Shown here: piece by piece, positions 51,104-62,330 of the stretch
Position numbering within the stretch: the stretch's first letter is position 1
Layout of the letters: every line of letters starts with the position of its first letter
From: Nautilus pompilius
Lineage: Eukaryota; Mollusca; Cephalopoda; Nautilida; Nautilidae
Direction of reading: 5' to 3'
DNA length: 64,000 nt
Assembly: GCA_018389105.1 (NCBI GenBank)
Contig: JACATO010000095.1
Span: forward strand, 2,539,501 to 2,603,500
Notes under the pieces: model-generated
Database searches by the model: none
Told to the model about the DNA's origin: nothing
What the model saw: only the letters and a program-made list of their open reading frames with translations
Translations under genes and position numbers: made by a program

Positions 51104-54100
51104 GCTAAACCTGAATGATAAACAATGTTGTTGTATTCAGTACTTTCTAGTCAACAGTATCAAAATCATATAAGTGCCATGCAAGTGAGAAGAAGACAAA
51201 CGAAAATAAATAAATCTAAGATTTTATATTGTGTCACTAATATTTTCAGTAAAGAAACTTTTGGAGTTCTGTTCAGTAACTTATGTTCTAATAATACCCC
51301 ATCCCTAAGAACAGATCCCTTTCCTCTACAAGTTTAGTTTGCCTTTGCTTGTTGGTTCTACTTACAGAGAGCAGCAGCCATAGGCTCACCTACATCACCA
51401 GTTTTAGCCAACTTATGAGGAGTTTCTTTGAAAATCTAGCTACAAATTTCAGTTCTAATAAAATGCTCATTGACGATATTTCTGTTGCGTGACAACACGG
51501 TAATACTCTTTACATTTAATTCTGTCTTTTATCTTAATTCCATCAGGCCCTCCATACATTTTAACCACGAACAAAAAATTCCATGCAGTTAGAACCATTC
51601 ATTTACACTCTCATTTTTTCCTTAAACATCAAGGTATTATAAACTGATTATTTTTCAAATTAATTTTCCACTATTCTGTTTTTGCCTTAATGCATTAACA
51701 AAGTTATTCCTGTTAGAAATATTATACTTGTATTATACAATAGCAAGAAAGTTCCAATAATTAAATGTATACATTGAATTTTGGTATACAATGCTATTGT
51801 TGTTTTTTTTAAAACAGTTTTTTTAATTTAAAAAACATTCTTAAGTTCTTGATGTTGCTGTCATTTCCAAACATCCAACCCAAATTTACTTTATTTATTT
51901 TTAAAAACCACAACTAAAAATTTGTCATCAAAGAGTTTCTTTTTAAAAAATGTTACAAACAACCCTAATATGCTTTGATTAATATATGCATGCATATATT
52001 ACATATGTAAACTAAAATGTGGGGGTTTTTAAGTAAAATTCAAAGAACTATTGCAACTGATTATACATGGTATAGAATTAATGAATGAAAATATAATATG
52101 TTGTGAAAATCTTGCAAACCATCAATACTATCAAAGGGCAGCAATATTAAAGTAAGGATTATCTGTTCAAAGAGTCCAGTTAGTAAAAGTTGCACAAAAT
52201 AATTGCTTCAAATGGTTTTTAATACTTTTGTCGCCACCCCCCCCCCACACACACTCTGACAGCACACAGTTGTTGTCATGAAGCTATCTTAACAAAACAC
52301 CTGACAATCCAATTAGAATTGTATTACAAGCAAACTGTGTATAACATACAGCTAACTACTGTCAACTTCCACTAGGTAGACAAACGAATCCTATAAGAAA
52401 TCAATCAGTGAAATGTATCAAACCATCAACGTGATGTGACCCCCCCCCAACTTAACTCATTTTAATTAACAAGCAGGTTAGATTGTTGTTGTTGGGGTTT
52501 TTTCAATTGGAAATTCAAGTTTTTAATCAATAAATAAATTACCAAGTTTCGGGCTGTTCAAGGTCTTATGCAACTGCCAGGTTGATGTACAATACTCAAA
52601 GCATAAAAATGTACAAACGATGAAAATGAGATAAAATGTCTCCATGTGTAATTCTGAGATTATGCTAAACTGCTTTTGTAAAAAGGCAGGAGATGTAGAA
52701 AACATTCTTGCATGCAGAAAAGCATTTCAACATGCTAAAGTTTCATAGTAGCACTCCTTCCATTTGGTTTAGTTAAAATTTAAAACATTTCTGAAACAAG
52801 CAATTCTTCATTTTACATACTACAGATCATTTTGTGAGATCTTATAATGCATATATTGTTGATCCTAACCAGTCAGCTCATAGCCATGCCAAACCACACT
52901 GGATTTCTGTTAATCCATGTCTGGAATGAATGCATAATTCTCTATAACAACAGTGACGCGTAAGGTCACAGAAAACATGAGTTGTATTCTAATTATAAAA
53001 TTGTTTTGCAGAAAATTCTGCTTTCTGACAAGAAGTTAAAAAAAAAAACTTTAATGTGGATTTGTAAACAGAAGATACTTGATTCTATTCCCAATGTTCT
53101 GCCCCAAAAGGATAAGAAAGATGCAAAATCCAATATACCAACAATGCACACTCCCTAACTTCTGTGCTACAGTCTCCAACAAGAAAGCCAACCAACTGTT
53201 CCCAGAAACCAATAATAACTGGTCACCAGTAAAATCTTGACTCCCATGATCCCAAAAACAGTACAGCAACAAAACCAGTGAGTGGCGTGTTCACTATGAA
53301 ATCAAATAATAAACAACATTTCATGAAAGGCACAGCAATTGTAATACACAAGCTACTACTATACACTGAACTGAAAATATGGTTGCATCTTTTAAAAAAA
53401 AAAATTCTCACATAAAAATAAAAACACTCATTAAGATAATTATACATGTAGCCTAATGACAAAATTAACTTATTTCCCAAGTCTGCTGTAATTATTCTGA
53501 TCAGTTATTAGTTATTTAACACTCTATTCAGTACCTAATTTTTGTTGTATTATATTTACTGGAATCCTTTAGAAAATTTTGGTAATTTCAACTTTTCTGC
53601 TTTGTGTATTCTGATAACACATTTTGATAGCATTGTAAGTCTGGTAGAGAAAAAAAATCAATTAGCTTTAAATCAATCTTCAAACCAGCCTCAAACTTCT
53701 TTTGCTATTCATAATGACACTAAGCAAACAAATAACACTGGCTCCATAGTTTAGCAACAGTGGAAGACAAGAGGAAATTGAAAGCCTTTCAAGAGAAAAA
53801 GTGTTCATTGAACCTGGAGCTAGCTTGTATCATAATCATTATGAGTACTAAATTAAAGCTTTATGTGAGAAAATTAAATCTTTGTATAATAATTGCAAAC
53901 AGGTTACTCAGAAAGTGGCACTCAGGTTCCGCATGAGATTACAAAGCACCTGCTGGGGTGCCAATGGAAGCTGCCATCTTTGGTCAAAGTCAACAAGAAA
54001 AAGGAAGTTGGGAGCTCTTTTAGAAACAAAGCCAGGGTTGTCACAGAAAAACACAAAGAAAAACAATGACAACAAACAAACAAAACAGCTGGTTCAGTGT

Positions 54101-55752
54101 TCTACTGACAGCAGCATGCATGTTTTTCTTACTAAATGAAATTCAGCAATAATTACCCCGTGTTCTTGCTTCAACTCTGCATGATATCCTTAACTAGCAG
54201 CAGCTCAGCTCTTGATCATTTATCAAAATATTGTAGTTTTGCTTTTTTAGCTCTTTTTTTAAAAAAAAATTTCAATCTTTTTACTTATGAATTCTAAAAT
54301 ATTCATACAATGATGTTAAAAAATGTCAATCTACTTATGAAATATCTAAAAGGAAAACAACAAAGATTTAAAATATTATTTAGCCATTTAATTCCTTTAA
54401 CTTGTTTTAAAATCAATATCTTGAAAACTAATTAAAACTTTGATATCAATTTTAATTGGAAAAAGGGAGAAAAAAAGAGAAACCAAAAGAAAACAGCATA
54501 GATGAATAAGATGTAGGTTGTTTGGAGAATTCAAAAGAATAATTCTAATTTAGACCACTTTGTAGATGATGAAGGAAAACCTTCACTTACATGTCTTAGC
54601 AGAATGAAATCAACATGATAAAAGGCTGTGGTTTATACAGAAACCATATGAAAAAGTGTAAACTTGTTTTCACTTAGTAAAGATCTTCAAGTAAAAGACC
54701 AGTGGTACTGCAAGACAGGTTTTACAGACTGTACTGAGAACCTTTTAAAGTATAGATTAACTATAAAGCCATGACGGATTATTAATATTTATTTAAACTG
54801 AATCATCATACGCTGACAATATGGTTTTCCACGAATCAGAAAATCAGACCAGATAGCTCATAAAATTATGAGACTAAGTGACTGTGCACGTTTATATTAA
54901 ACAAAAGAGGAATTAGCTGGATACTCCAACTTACATCTTATCATTCTTATCTTCAAGTAAATAATGTGCATTCAGGTCACTTGCATCTCTAAATCTATTC
55001 TATTTGTTCCTACTTCAATCTACAAATTCTTAACATTGGAGAAAAATGAAAAACTAGGCATTTAGCATACAATTACTGATTATCTTTTTAAATAGATAAT
55101 GCTAGAAATAAAAATTTTTTAAATAATTCCCTTTTAAACCCTACCCTAAGACTCTTTCTTTATTTCAGGACTGTGTAATTTGAAGACATAAGAACTCTAG
55201 TAATATTCTGAGATTCTCCCTTTGATTATGTTAAATCCTTTTCACCTGTAGAGACAATAACAAATTTTAAACCATATAATTTTCTTCTCTTTATGTTAGT
55301 TTGTTTAATCTTCCCAGTTCTTTACACTTTATATGTACAGTGGCTTAACTAAGTACTTATACAGTTGCTAATGACGAGATATCCTACAGATTTGGACCAT
55401 GCAGAAACATATGTAGGATTTTCACTTACAATATAAAAACTTCTTTATGGCATTAATCAAACAATCATTTTTTGCAAGATCTAAATAAAGTAAAAACTTT
55501 TGTAATCTCAAAGATATATCTGCAAACCAAAGATCAGCCCCAAAAATCAAGTAATAATTTTATTCTGCATAAAATGGGGTTTTGATCAATAATCAAAGAT
55601 GTTTAAACCAATCAGCAGAGCAGACACAGTGTTTATAAGCTGAGTGTTTATAACTAATCTCATTAAGGAATGGTATTCACAAAGTTATATTTATACATTA
55701 AGTTGACCAAACAAATTTATTACAATTTACCTAAGTAAAAAAACTTGGCCTT

Positions 55753-55941
55753 GTGGCAGGTCTGGAAAGGATGCAAAAAAAAAAAAAAAAAAGACGAGAA
55801 TTGACGGATATAATAAGCCAACTAGTAGACAGTAACAAAACCCTGTTGGCTAGTGAGGTGGAGAATGCCACTGGGGTTTTAATTAGTGCTCAAGCATTAT
55901 CTAACAGGCTATGTAATGTAGCAATGACAAAACAGACTTGA
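55753..55941 (+). pseudogene. Possible Tc1-like transposase N-terminal (HTH) scrap
   Basis: A 62-codon frame contains KRRELTDIISQLVDSNKTLL followed by ASEVENATGVLISAQALSNR and LCNVA. The spacing resembles the paired-like HTH of Tc1 transposases (LxxLVxxNPxxTAxELxxxLxxxGxxVSxxTVxRxL), including a final recognition-helix-like SAQALSNRL. An A19 run interrupts the start. No catalytic domain or inverted repeats were seen nearby. It lies only 67 bp from the TSP1 exon, on the opposite strand. Confidence 0.35.
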
Positions 55942-56007
55942 AAGAATACTCTTTAGCTAGAAGTTAAGCAGAATCGTCCATGAACAGAACAGAGCTTTCC
56001 TGCCTAC

Positions 56008-56181
56008 CTCGACGTCCAGCTCTGCACATTCCTCCTGTGCAGTTGGAAGAATCCAAATCGCTTCCATCACAGTAGTGACCCCCATTTGCTGGTGGTGGAT
56101 TGTCACAGGTGCGTCTGCGGTGATGGATGCAGCTGGGACTACACGTAGACCAGGAAGACCAGGTAGACCAATCACCAGAGA
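56008..56181 (-). CDS. unc5: UNC5 netrin receptor, exon encoding second thrombospondin type-1 repeat (partial gene)
   Basis: This 174-bp exon (58 codons, phase 1 at both ends) encodes one extracellular thrombospondin type-1 repeat. Reading from the acceptor (..TTTAACAG/TC) it gives SGDWSTWSSWSTC, with the three spaced Trp residues typical of C-mannosylated TSP1 repeats. Six cysteines follow in the group-1 spacing (CSPSC, RRRTC, HYC, NC, GMC). The NPPPANGGHYCDG stretch matches the NPAPxNGGxxCxG signature of UNC5 TSP1 domains. The exon ends at a GAG/GTAGGC donor. It is assigned to the second repeat because its end joins in phase to the transmembrane exon at 15879, as in vertebrate UNC5, where TSP1-2 is followed directly by the membrane span. 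In UNC5 proteins the Ig domains bind netrin; the TSP1 repeats form the stalk. The first repeat and Ig exons are not in the window. Confidence 0.93.
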
Positions 56182-57587
56182 CTGTTAAAGTTAGAAAAAA
56201 GAACAAGTATGCTTACATTAAAAGTATTAAATTCAGTAAGAAATCTGAGTATTTTTCCTACTGTTAGGAATTTCTAATAATATTAAACAAAATTTATTTT
56301 TGTTTGTTTTGTTGACTTACTTAAAAATCAAAACTCATAAAATAGCTCTATATCCCATAAAAGAGATTATATTATTTAAATATTGTGAACAATTTTAGTT
56401 GCAAAGCATTTAACATTTAAGTAAATTTTTGTAAAAACCAAACTCTCAAATATGTATATACACAAGTAAACAAAATCAAAGATTCATAACTAACATGATA
56501 CAACACATTGAAATAAATTCTTAAGGACAATAAACAGACATTACTCATAACTCTCTACTTTTAGCACAAGTGAACAAGTAGCAAGTGCATACAGATTTTC
56601 TTCTTCTTTTTGGGGGGATATTCCTTCTATCCCTCACCAATGATTAGGGATAGTCCACAGAATAAATTACTGGTGGGTGTAATATATTTTGGGGCTCTTT
56701 TAAATATAAGAAATTTTGAAAAAAAACTTTATTTAAATATTAAAAAAATATAAAAAAAAAATAAATTTTGACCTATTCTCAAAACAAAACAATGGGTGGG
56801 TGCAAAATATAATATTTTTGGTCATTGTGGATCATTATAATAACTGATGTAAGACAACATCACGAGATGTTAACATGTCTGAAAGTATTTTATAAACATA
56901 CTTGTTCCCAGACTCTATATAAAATTATATGCAGGACCACATGACAACATACATGTAATAGATTAATAAAAAATGACCAGAAATAGGTCTACACTTTTCA
57001 CCAAAAGATAAAATGTGGATGACCTTGATAACATTGTTTTGTCATAGGATAACCTTAAAAGTTGACAGTTACACAAGTTGATATGCCTACACTTGTTAGA
57101 ATGTAACAAAAAACTGGACAAACTTGATTAATGCAAAACAGAAGTAAATTTTGTTCTAGAATATAAGTTTAACAGTAAGACAATACTTTAACATGCCTAT
57201 GCCTTATTTTAGCATATATATTAATTTGGTATTAGTTAAATCATTCTCACATTTAGTAACATTAGAGCATCAAATTGCAAAATATGCAGCACATCGGTAT
57301 ATAATGTTGCTTTGTGCAAATTATTCCCTTTCAGCGTGTTTTGAGATATTGTGGGAACCTTTATGTTTCAGCATGAAGTTATGTGGGTGATGGAAGCCAA
57401 TGGAATAGGACTCATACCATCTCTCAATCTGAACCTTAGTTGGCAGCTTGTTGGGATTCTGCGCATCCAGAAAGTTTAAAAAGTTTCAGTGTTTGGCATT
57501 TTTGCTACAGATTTCTACTAGAAAAAAATCTATGAATCTAAGACAAAAGTAGATTCCTTTTATATAATATGCAAAGCAAATTCCTTT

Positions 57588-59575
57588 CTAGAAAATGAAT
57601 GCATTGTTGATTGTTTCATTTAGCTGCAAGGTGCTTTTTTGGAGGTATGATGAAATTTGAAGTGTTCTACAACTGCATCTATCATGTTGACCTGCATAAA
57701 CAACAGATCCTCTGAGTTGTTTCAACTCTGCTTGAGACTCTTTAACCAGGTGCAGAGTTTTGTCAGTTACTTTCATTGATTCAATGGCCTCTGTAGTATT
57801 TACTTCTTTCTCCAAGATTTCATTCATCATCTTCATTTTGCTGAAAATGTTCTTTGAAAGCATAAGTGAAACAATTAAATTAAAACAAAGTATGGTTGAA
57901 AGGCCTGATGCTTTAGTGTGTTTTTCTTTTGTTGGTGGTGATAATTTTGAGAGCCCTATCCTCTCAACACAGCTTCAACCGATTCTAGTTGTGCTATCCA
58001 GTGGATTTTGGATCCCGTTTATCAACATATCGCACAACCTTGTAGCACTTTTTGCTAGAACTAAGAATATATGTGTGCTCTCAATTTGATATAAAGATGC
58101 TTGATTTGTTAGTATGTTCTGTATTAAGTTGGCTCCACAGTGATACATGGTATGTAGATTAGTGACCATGGCAGAATTTCAGGATTCTTCTTCTGTGCAC
58201 CTCTGAATTCTCCAGATATGCTGGAATCTTATGTCTTTGTCGATGTTGCTCTTTACATTGGATGAAAGAATTTTTCAAGCAAGACCCTCAACCAGTTTTG
58301 TCAGAAACCTCTTTGATTTGAGTAAGAGACACTGCTGGCTTTCCATCGTTATCCACAAAGCAGACAGAAACTGCCAGTTGGTTCTTGTGTATCACATATT
58401 CCAGTCTTTAAAACTTCAAAGATACAGCTTCACAAACAGCATGGCATTGAATGTTAGCTTATCTGTAGCATTACATCTACTCCTAGAGGTGCACAATTTG
58501 GTTAAAGTTGCCATCTTTGTTATTGTTATTATCCCTCATCACTATTCCATAGCAAGCTAATGTTTGAGATACATAAAAAATAATTGTTATTATTTCATTT
58601 TTTTATCATTTTTTTCTGCCATAAGGTATTTGCTTTTTCAGAAGTATATCTAAATGTTTATCTGTTCTTTGGAATTGGATGGTGAAATCCATTATTGCTG
58701 ATTTTCATGATTCACTAGTAAAATGTGAGAGTTCTTCCTTTCATATTTAACCACTGACTGTTGTCATAAACCCAAGAATTACCTGCCTTACTATGACCCA
58801 AACCATGAGAAATAAGCTACATACAAAACAAAATGCATCATTTTTTTAAAAGCCACATTGTAAATATATAAACAAACTCCTTATACCAAGCAAAAAACTT
58901 ACACTGCTTTGCTATTTTGACTTCTGAGCTTTGTTTGGGAAAAGATTTTAGCTGTGGCTGGTGTGATCCAAGCGTTATTAGATATGATTTTATAGTTATC
59001 TTTCAGATTCTATTTTCTTTTCCTAAGATTACAGTCTACCATATCATCAGATTTATTAAGTATACATTCAATGTGTTTAGTTTACTAGAGTTCCAACAAA
59101 GTTTCCTGAGGTGCTACATTTAGAGTGGTGGCAGTATTCTTTCTGCCTGCTCAAGAAAATCTATAGAATCAAAATTATCACATTCCATCTTTGCAACAAG
59201 GCCTAGTACTTCAAGTGATAAGTCAAACTCAATTTCCTTGTATATATAAACCCAACTGTTAAATGTATTTGTATGTCTTTCTTTATGTCTGCACAATTCT
59301 TCTGATGCAAATTTTGTTCATTCAGGAATTTCAGGTACACTTGCAACAGGGTTTATGTCATCCATATTTGAATTTAGAGATTTAATACATTCTAACATTA
59401 CTGCACCTATTGGGACAATTGTGGTTGTGACTTCCATCTACATTTCACTCTTTTGGATAACTAAAGATGTCTTTTCTGTATGTTCTGTAGCTGATGCATT
59501 ATTTTCAGTATCAGGAATTTTAAAATCAATTATGCAAAATTCTTTGCTTTTTGTTTTCTCACTTTTTTTTTGATA
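57588..59575 (-). pseudogene. hAT transposase relic, ZMYM1-like (copy 2)
   Basis: The minus strand shows ordered pieces of a ZMYM1-like hAT protein. An N-terminal Lys/Ser/Thr-rich part (SKEFCIIDFKIPDTENNASA, about 59535-59475) comes first. Then DNNNNKDGNFNQIVHL (about 58538-58487) recalls the (D)xxxGNFxxLLxL motif, and KNQLAVSVCFVDNDGKPA (about 58390-58335) recalls the xxEQLxxxxRxVDxD stretch of the DUF4371 region. Finally FNLIVSLMLSKNIFSKMKMM then NEILEKEVNTTEAIESMKV (about 57870-57770) matches the FxFIVxLxLWxxILxxINxxSxxLQ insertion helix. Stops and shifts separate the pieces. The C-terminal dimerisation motif seen in copy 1 was not found. Ends undefined. Confidence 0.55.
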
Positions 59576-61413
59576 TAGTTGAAAATCCTCCAACACACAT
59601 CAAAATTTACAAATTGCAATGTATATGTATTGTGCAAATAAAACTATTTATAGCTGCTTTATATAAATATATTAGGCCTGTAGATTCATAATCAAGTAAT
59701 AATCAAAAATATTTTTAAATAAAGAGTTGAAAAATACTTTTTAAAAAGTATTTAAATATCAACAGTTTCTTTAAAAATTCTCTTAAATATAAATATAATT
59801 TTTCAAATGCTCTTATTTAGATGTCTAAACTCTGTTAAAAATGCTTTTTCAATGAAGCAATACATGTCCAAAACTTTAGTTCATTGCCCTAACTAAAGAA
59901 ATATTGAATTTAGCATTGTCTCATATGCATGAAATTACTACCATTCTTTTATTCTTTTGGGCCCTCTTATAATAGTGAAGAATGGAGATCATATCAAATA
60001 ACTGGGGCTCTGAAAAGTATATCTTAATTTGACTCATAAACTCTATGTAACTAACTAAATGACCGGTGCAGTCAGATGAGGTTCCACGTGGTTAGTGCTG
60101 AGTCCCCCAAAATACATCATTATTATTCATCATTAACATACAGTAAAAAATTTACATCAAAAAAAAAAAAGTTACTTAAAATATTTATTTTTAAGGCTTG
60201 GATACCATAGCAAATAAACATTAAATAAATTTTGGTCAATGTGTCAATGATATATTTGGAAAAAATTGAAATAACACAAGTAAATAATAGAAAAATAAAG
60301 ATCATTACATTAACTCCAAATTAAAGATAGATAAATTTATATTTAAAAAGCGAAAGCTCTGAAATTGTGTAATAGCTATAATAACAGCATTACTGTTTAT
60401 GATATTAGAGTAATGAATTAGTATCATTGCGTCATTTCAGATGTACATTATATATTATTGATTAGTATCTAATTTAAAAGGCCTCAATGTAAAATTTAAA
60501 CATCTCTAGTAGTTGCCAATTTTTAAATGAACATTATCAATGAACACATATTTTAGCAAAACAATTGGTGGGGGAGCATCCCCATACCACCACCACAGGT
60601 GCTTTCCCACAATTCATGATCTTTTATACCTGGGCTATCTACATCAGTATCTGATAAAAAATACCTCAAACAGCTAGGATCATCCATAAGTTTTTAAAAG
60701 TATAAAAGTGCTCACCAAGACTTAAACTTCTTCCTGCCTATAAAAATTAAATATAGTAAAGAAAATGGTGAACAAGATGACAAAAATTTCAGATTTCTGA
60801 TTAAATAAATACAACTTCAAAGATGATTTAATATTTAAGGTGAGGCGGACAATTGTTTTCTTTTGTTTTGATCTGCCAACCACTCATTTCTGTCCAATAA
60901 AGGCTGCTTATTAAGAACTACACACTAGCAAAATATGTCTGACTTTTTATTTACAAATAAAAGAGGAAATAAAGTTCTGAAATCACTGCAGCTAACTACC
61001 TTTATGATGGTATATATATGACAGTTTGCAGTCACAGTCATAGCTATTTTACAATAGTTATATTGTACATAGAAAAAGGCTCCAAGTGGAAGGTTTCAAA
61101 AATAATCTCACATGAAATAAAGAGAACCGCTATCCATATCTACCAACAATAGTCAAACATTTTAAAACCTATAAGCTACTTGTAAGGATAAAGGGAAAAC
61201 ATTTTTTTTTTTTTTTTAAAAAAGCAGGGGTCTACAGTCTTTGACCAATTATTTTTCAATGTTTTGTGATGTTTTTTTTCTTTAAACATGAAGATTTAAA
61301 ACCAGGTATTTATTAGCAACCAGGATTTTAAAAAAAATTACCATTAAAAAAATACATTGTGATAACAACAAAAAATAGTCTTTAGATTTTTGTTAATATT
61401 TTGATCAGTAACT

Positions 61414-62330
61414 TTAGTTTTTATTTTTAATCTTTGCTTTCATTCTACCTGTCATTTGTTCAACCAATGTCTTGTATGATGAAATATTTTCCCAAGACTC
61501 CTAAATGACTTTTGTCAATTCTTCTCTATTTCTTGGATGATTTTTTCTGCAATATATTGCCCCATCACAGCCATTATGTTTTCAACTGGATTTAAATCAG
61601 GAGAATTCTCAGCCTGTTCTTCAAACCAAAGAATTTTATTTTTCCTGAAGCAAGAGAGAACTTTTTTTTTGCTGTGTGACATGGTGCCATATCTTGGAAA
61701 AACCAAAAGTTACCATCAAGGTTCTTAGCAAATTCTGAAAAATCAGTTTTTCAGAGATTCAAATACCAATTTGTATTCACTGATGATCCTATTGTAAGAA
61801 TTTCCAAATTATGTTTGCCATTAGCAGAGAAACTAAACAGGTATTATAATTTCCAAAAATGATTATGTGATCTTTCACCTGCAAATATTACCTTGCTTCA
61901 ATCTTCTACTTGCTATTTTGGTATCTCTCTTAATTTTGTATGACAGCAAGTCCTGCTTTTTAAAAAATGAGTTATTTGATTTGAAGCCCATTATTACCAG
62001 ATATCATTAACAGATCTAATAGCTTCTTGACAATACTTTCTTTCAGTTCTCTAGTTAATGTACTATTGAAGAAAACCTATTATTCTCTGAAGCCTTGTCA
62101 AAGCCCATTCTTCTTTTGGTGACAGTTTTCTCTTTTTTCTTTTATCCACCTCTTTTCCTAGAGAAAAAGTGCCCAGTTTTCTTATCATGAGAAAAAATCC
62201 TGCCAACAGTTCCTACTGGAAATCAAGTTTTTTCAACAATTTCCAAACATGACATATGTAGCAATCTTCTGTCTATCACAAACATTTACACAATTCAGGA
62301 TTTAAATGTTTTGCTGAAAAATTACTTCAA
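61414..62330 (-). pseudogene. Tc1-like transposase relic
   Basis: Minus-strand pieces in order: KRKKRKLSPKEEWALTRLQR (about 62150-62090, the GRPRKLSPRDERALxRL motif); NFWFFQDMAPCHT (about 61720-61680, the FQQDxAPCHT motif with the second catalytic Asp); FEEQAENSPDLNPVENIMAV (about 61625-61565, the NSPDLNPIENLW motif with the final Glu); then REELTKVI, a stop, ESWENISSYKTLVEQMTGRM and KAKIKN ending at TAA 61414. A run of A in the QDMAPCHT region causes a frameshift and several stops are present, so it is inactive. Spacing fits a DD34E Tc1 protein. Inverted repeats were not convincingly found. Confidence 0.8.

Larger units (their letters stand above)
15880..56007 (-). other. UNC5 40.1-kb intron between TSP1-2 and transmembrane exons
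   Basis: Bounded by GAG/GTAGGC upstream and CCCATTTCAG/CC downstream, phase 1. It hosts the mariner, the Tigger-like element, a candidate hairpin, a SINE-like copy, a mariner/Tc1 scrap, a possible LINE scrap and an exon-like island, described separately. Otherwise it is AT-rich with poly-A/T runs. In 17844-22500, 26170-31310, 34000-40200 and 41250-55750 I see no coding gene, only microsatellites and short open frames without similarity. Islands of less AT-rich sequence at about 16760-16960, 21590-21900, 29020-29160, 44640-44960 and 49530-49740 have no recognised content. Confidence 0.75.
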
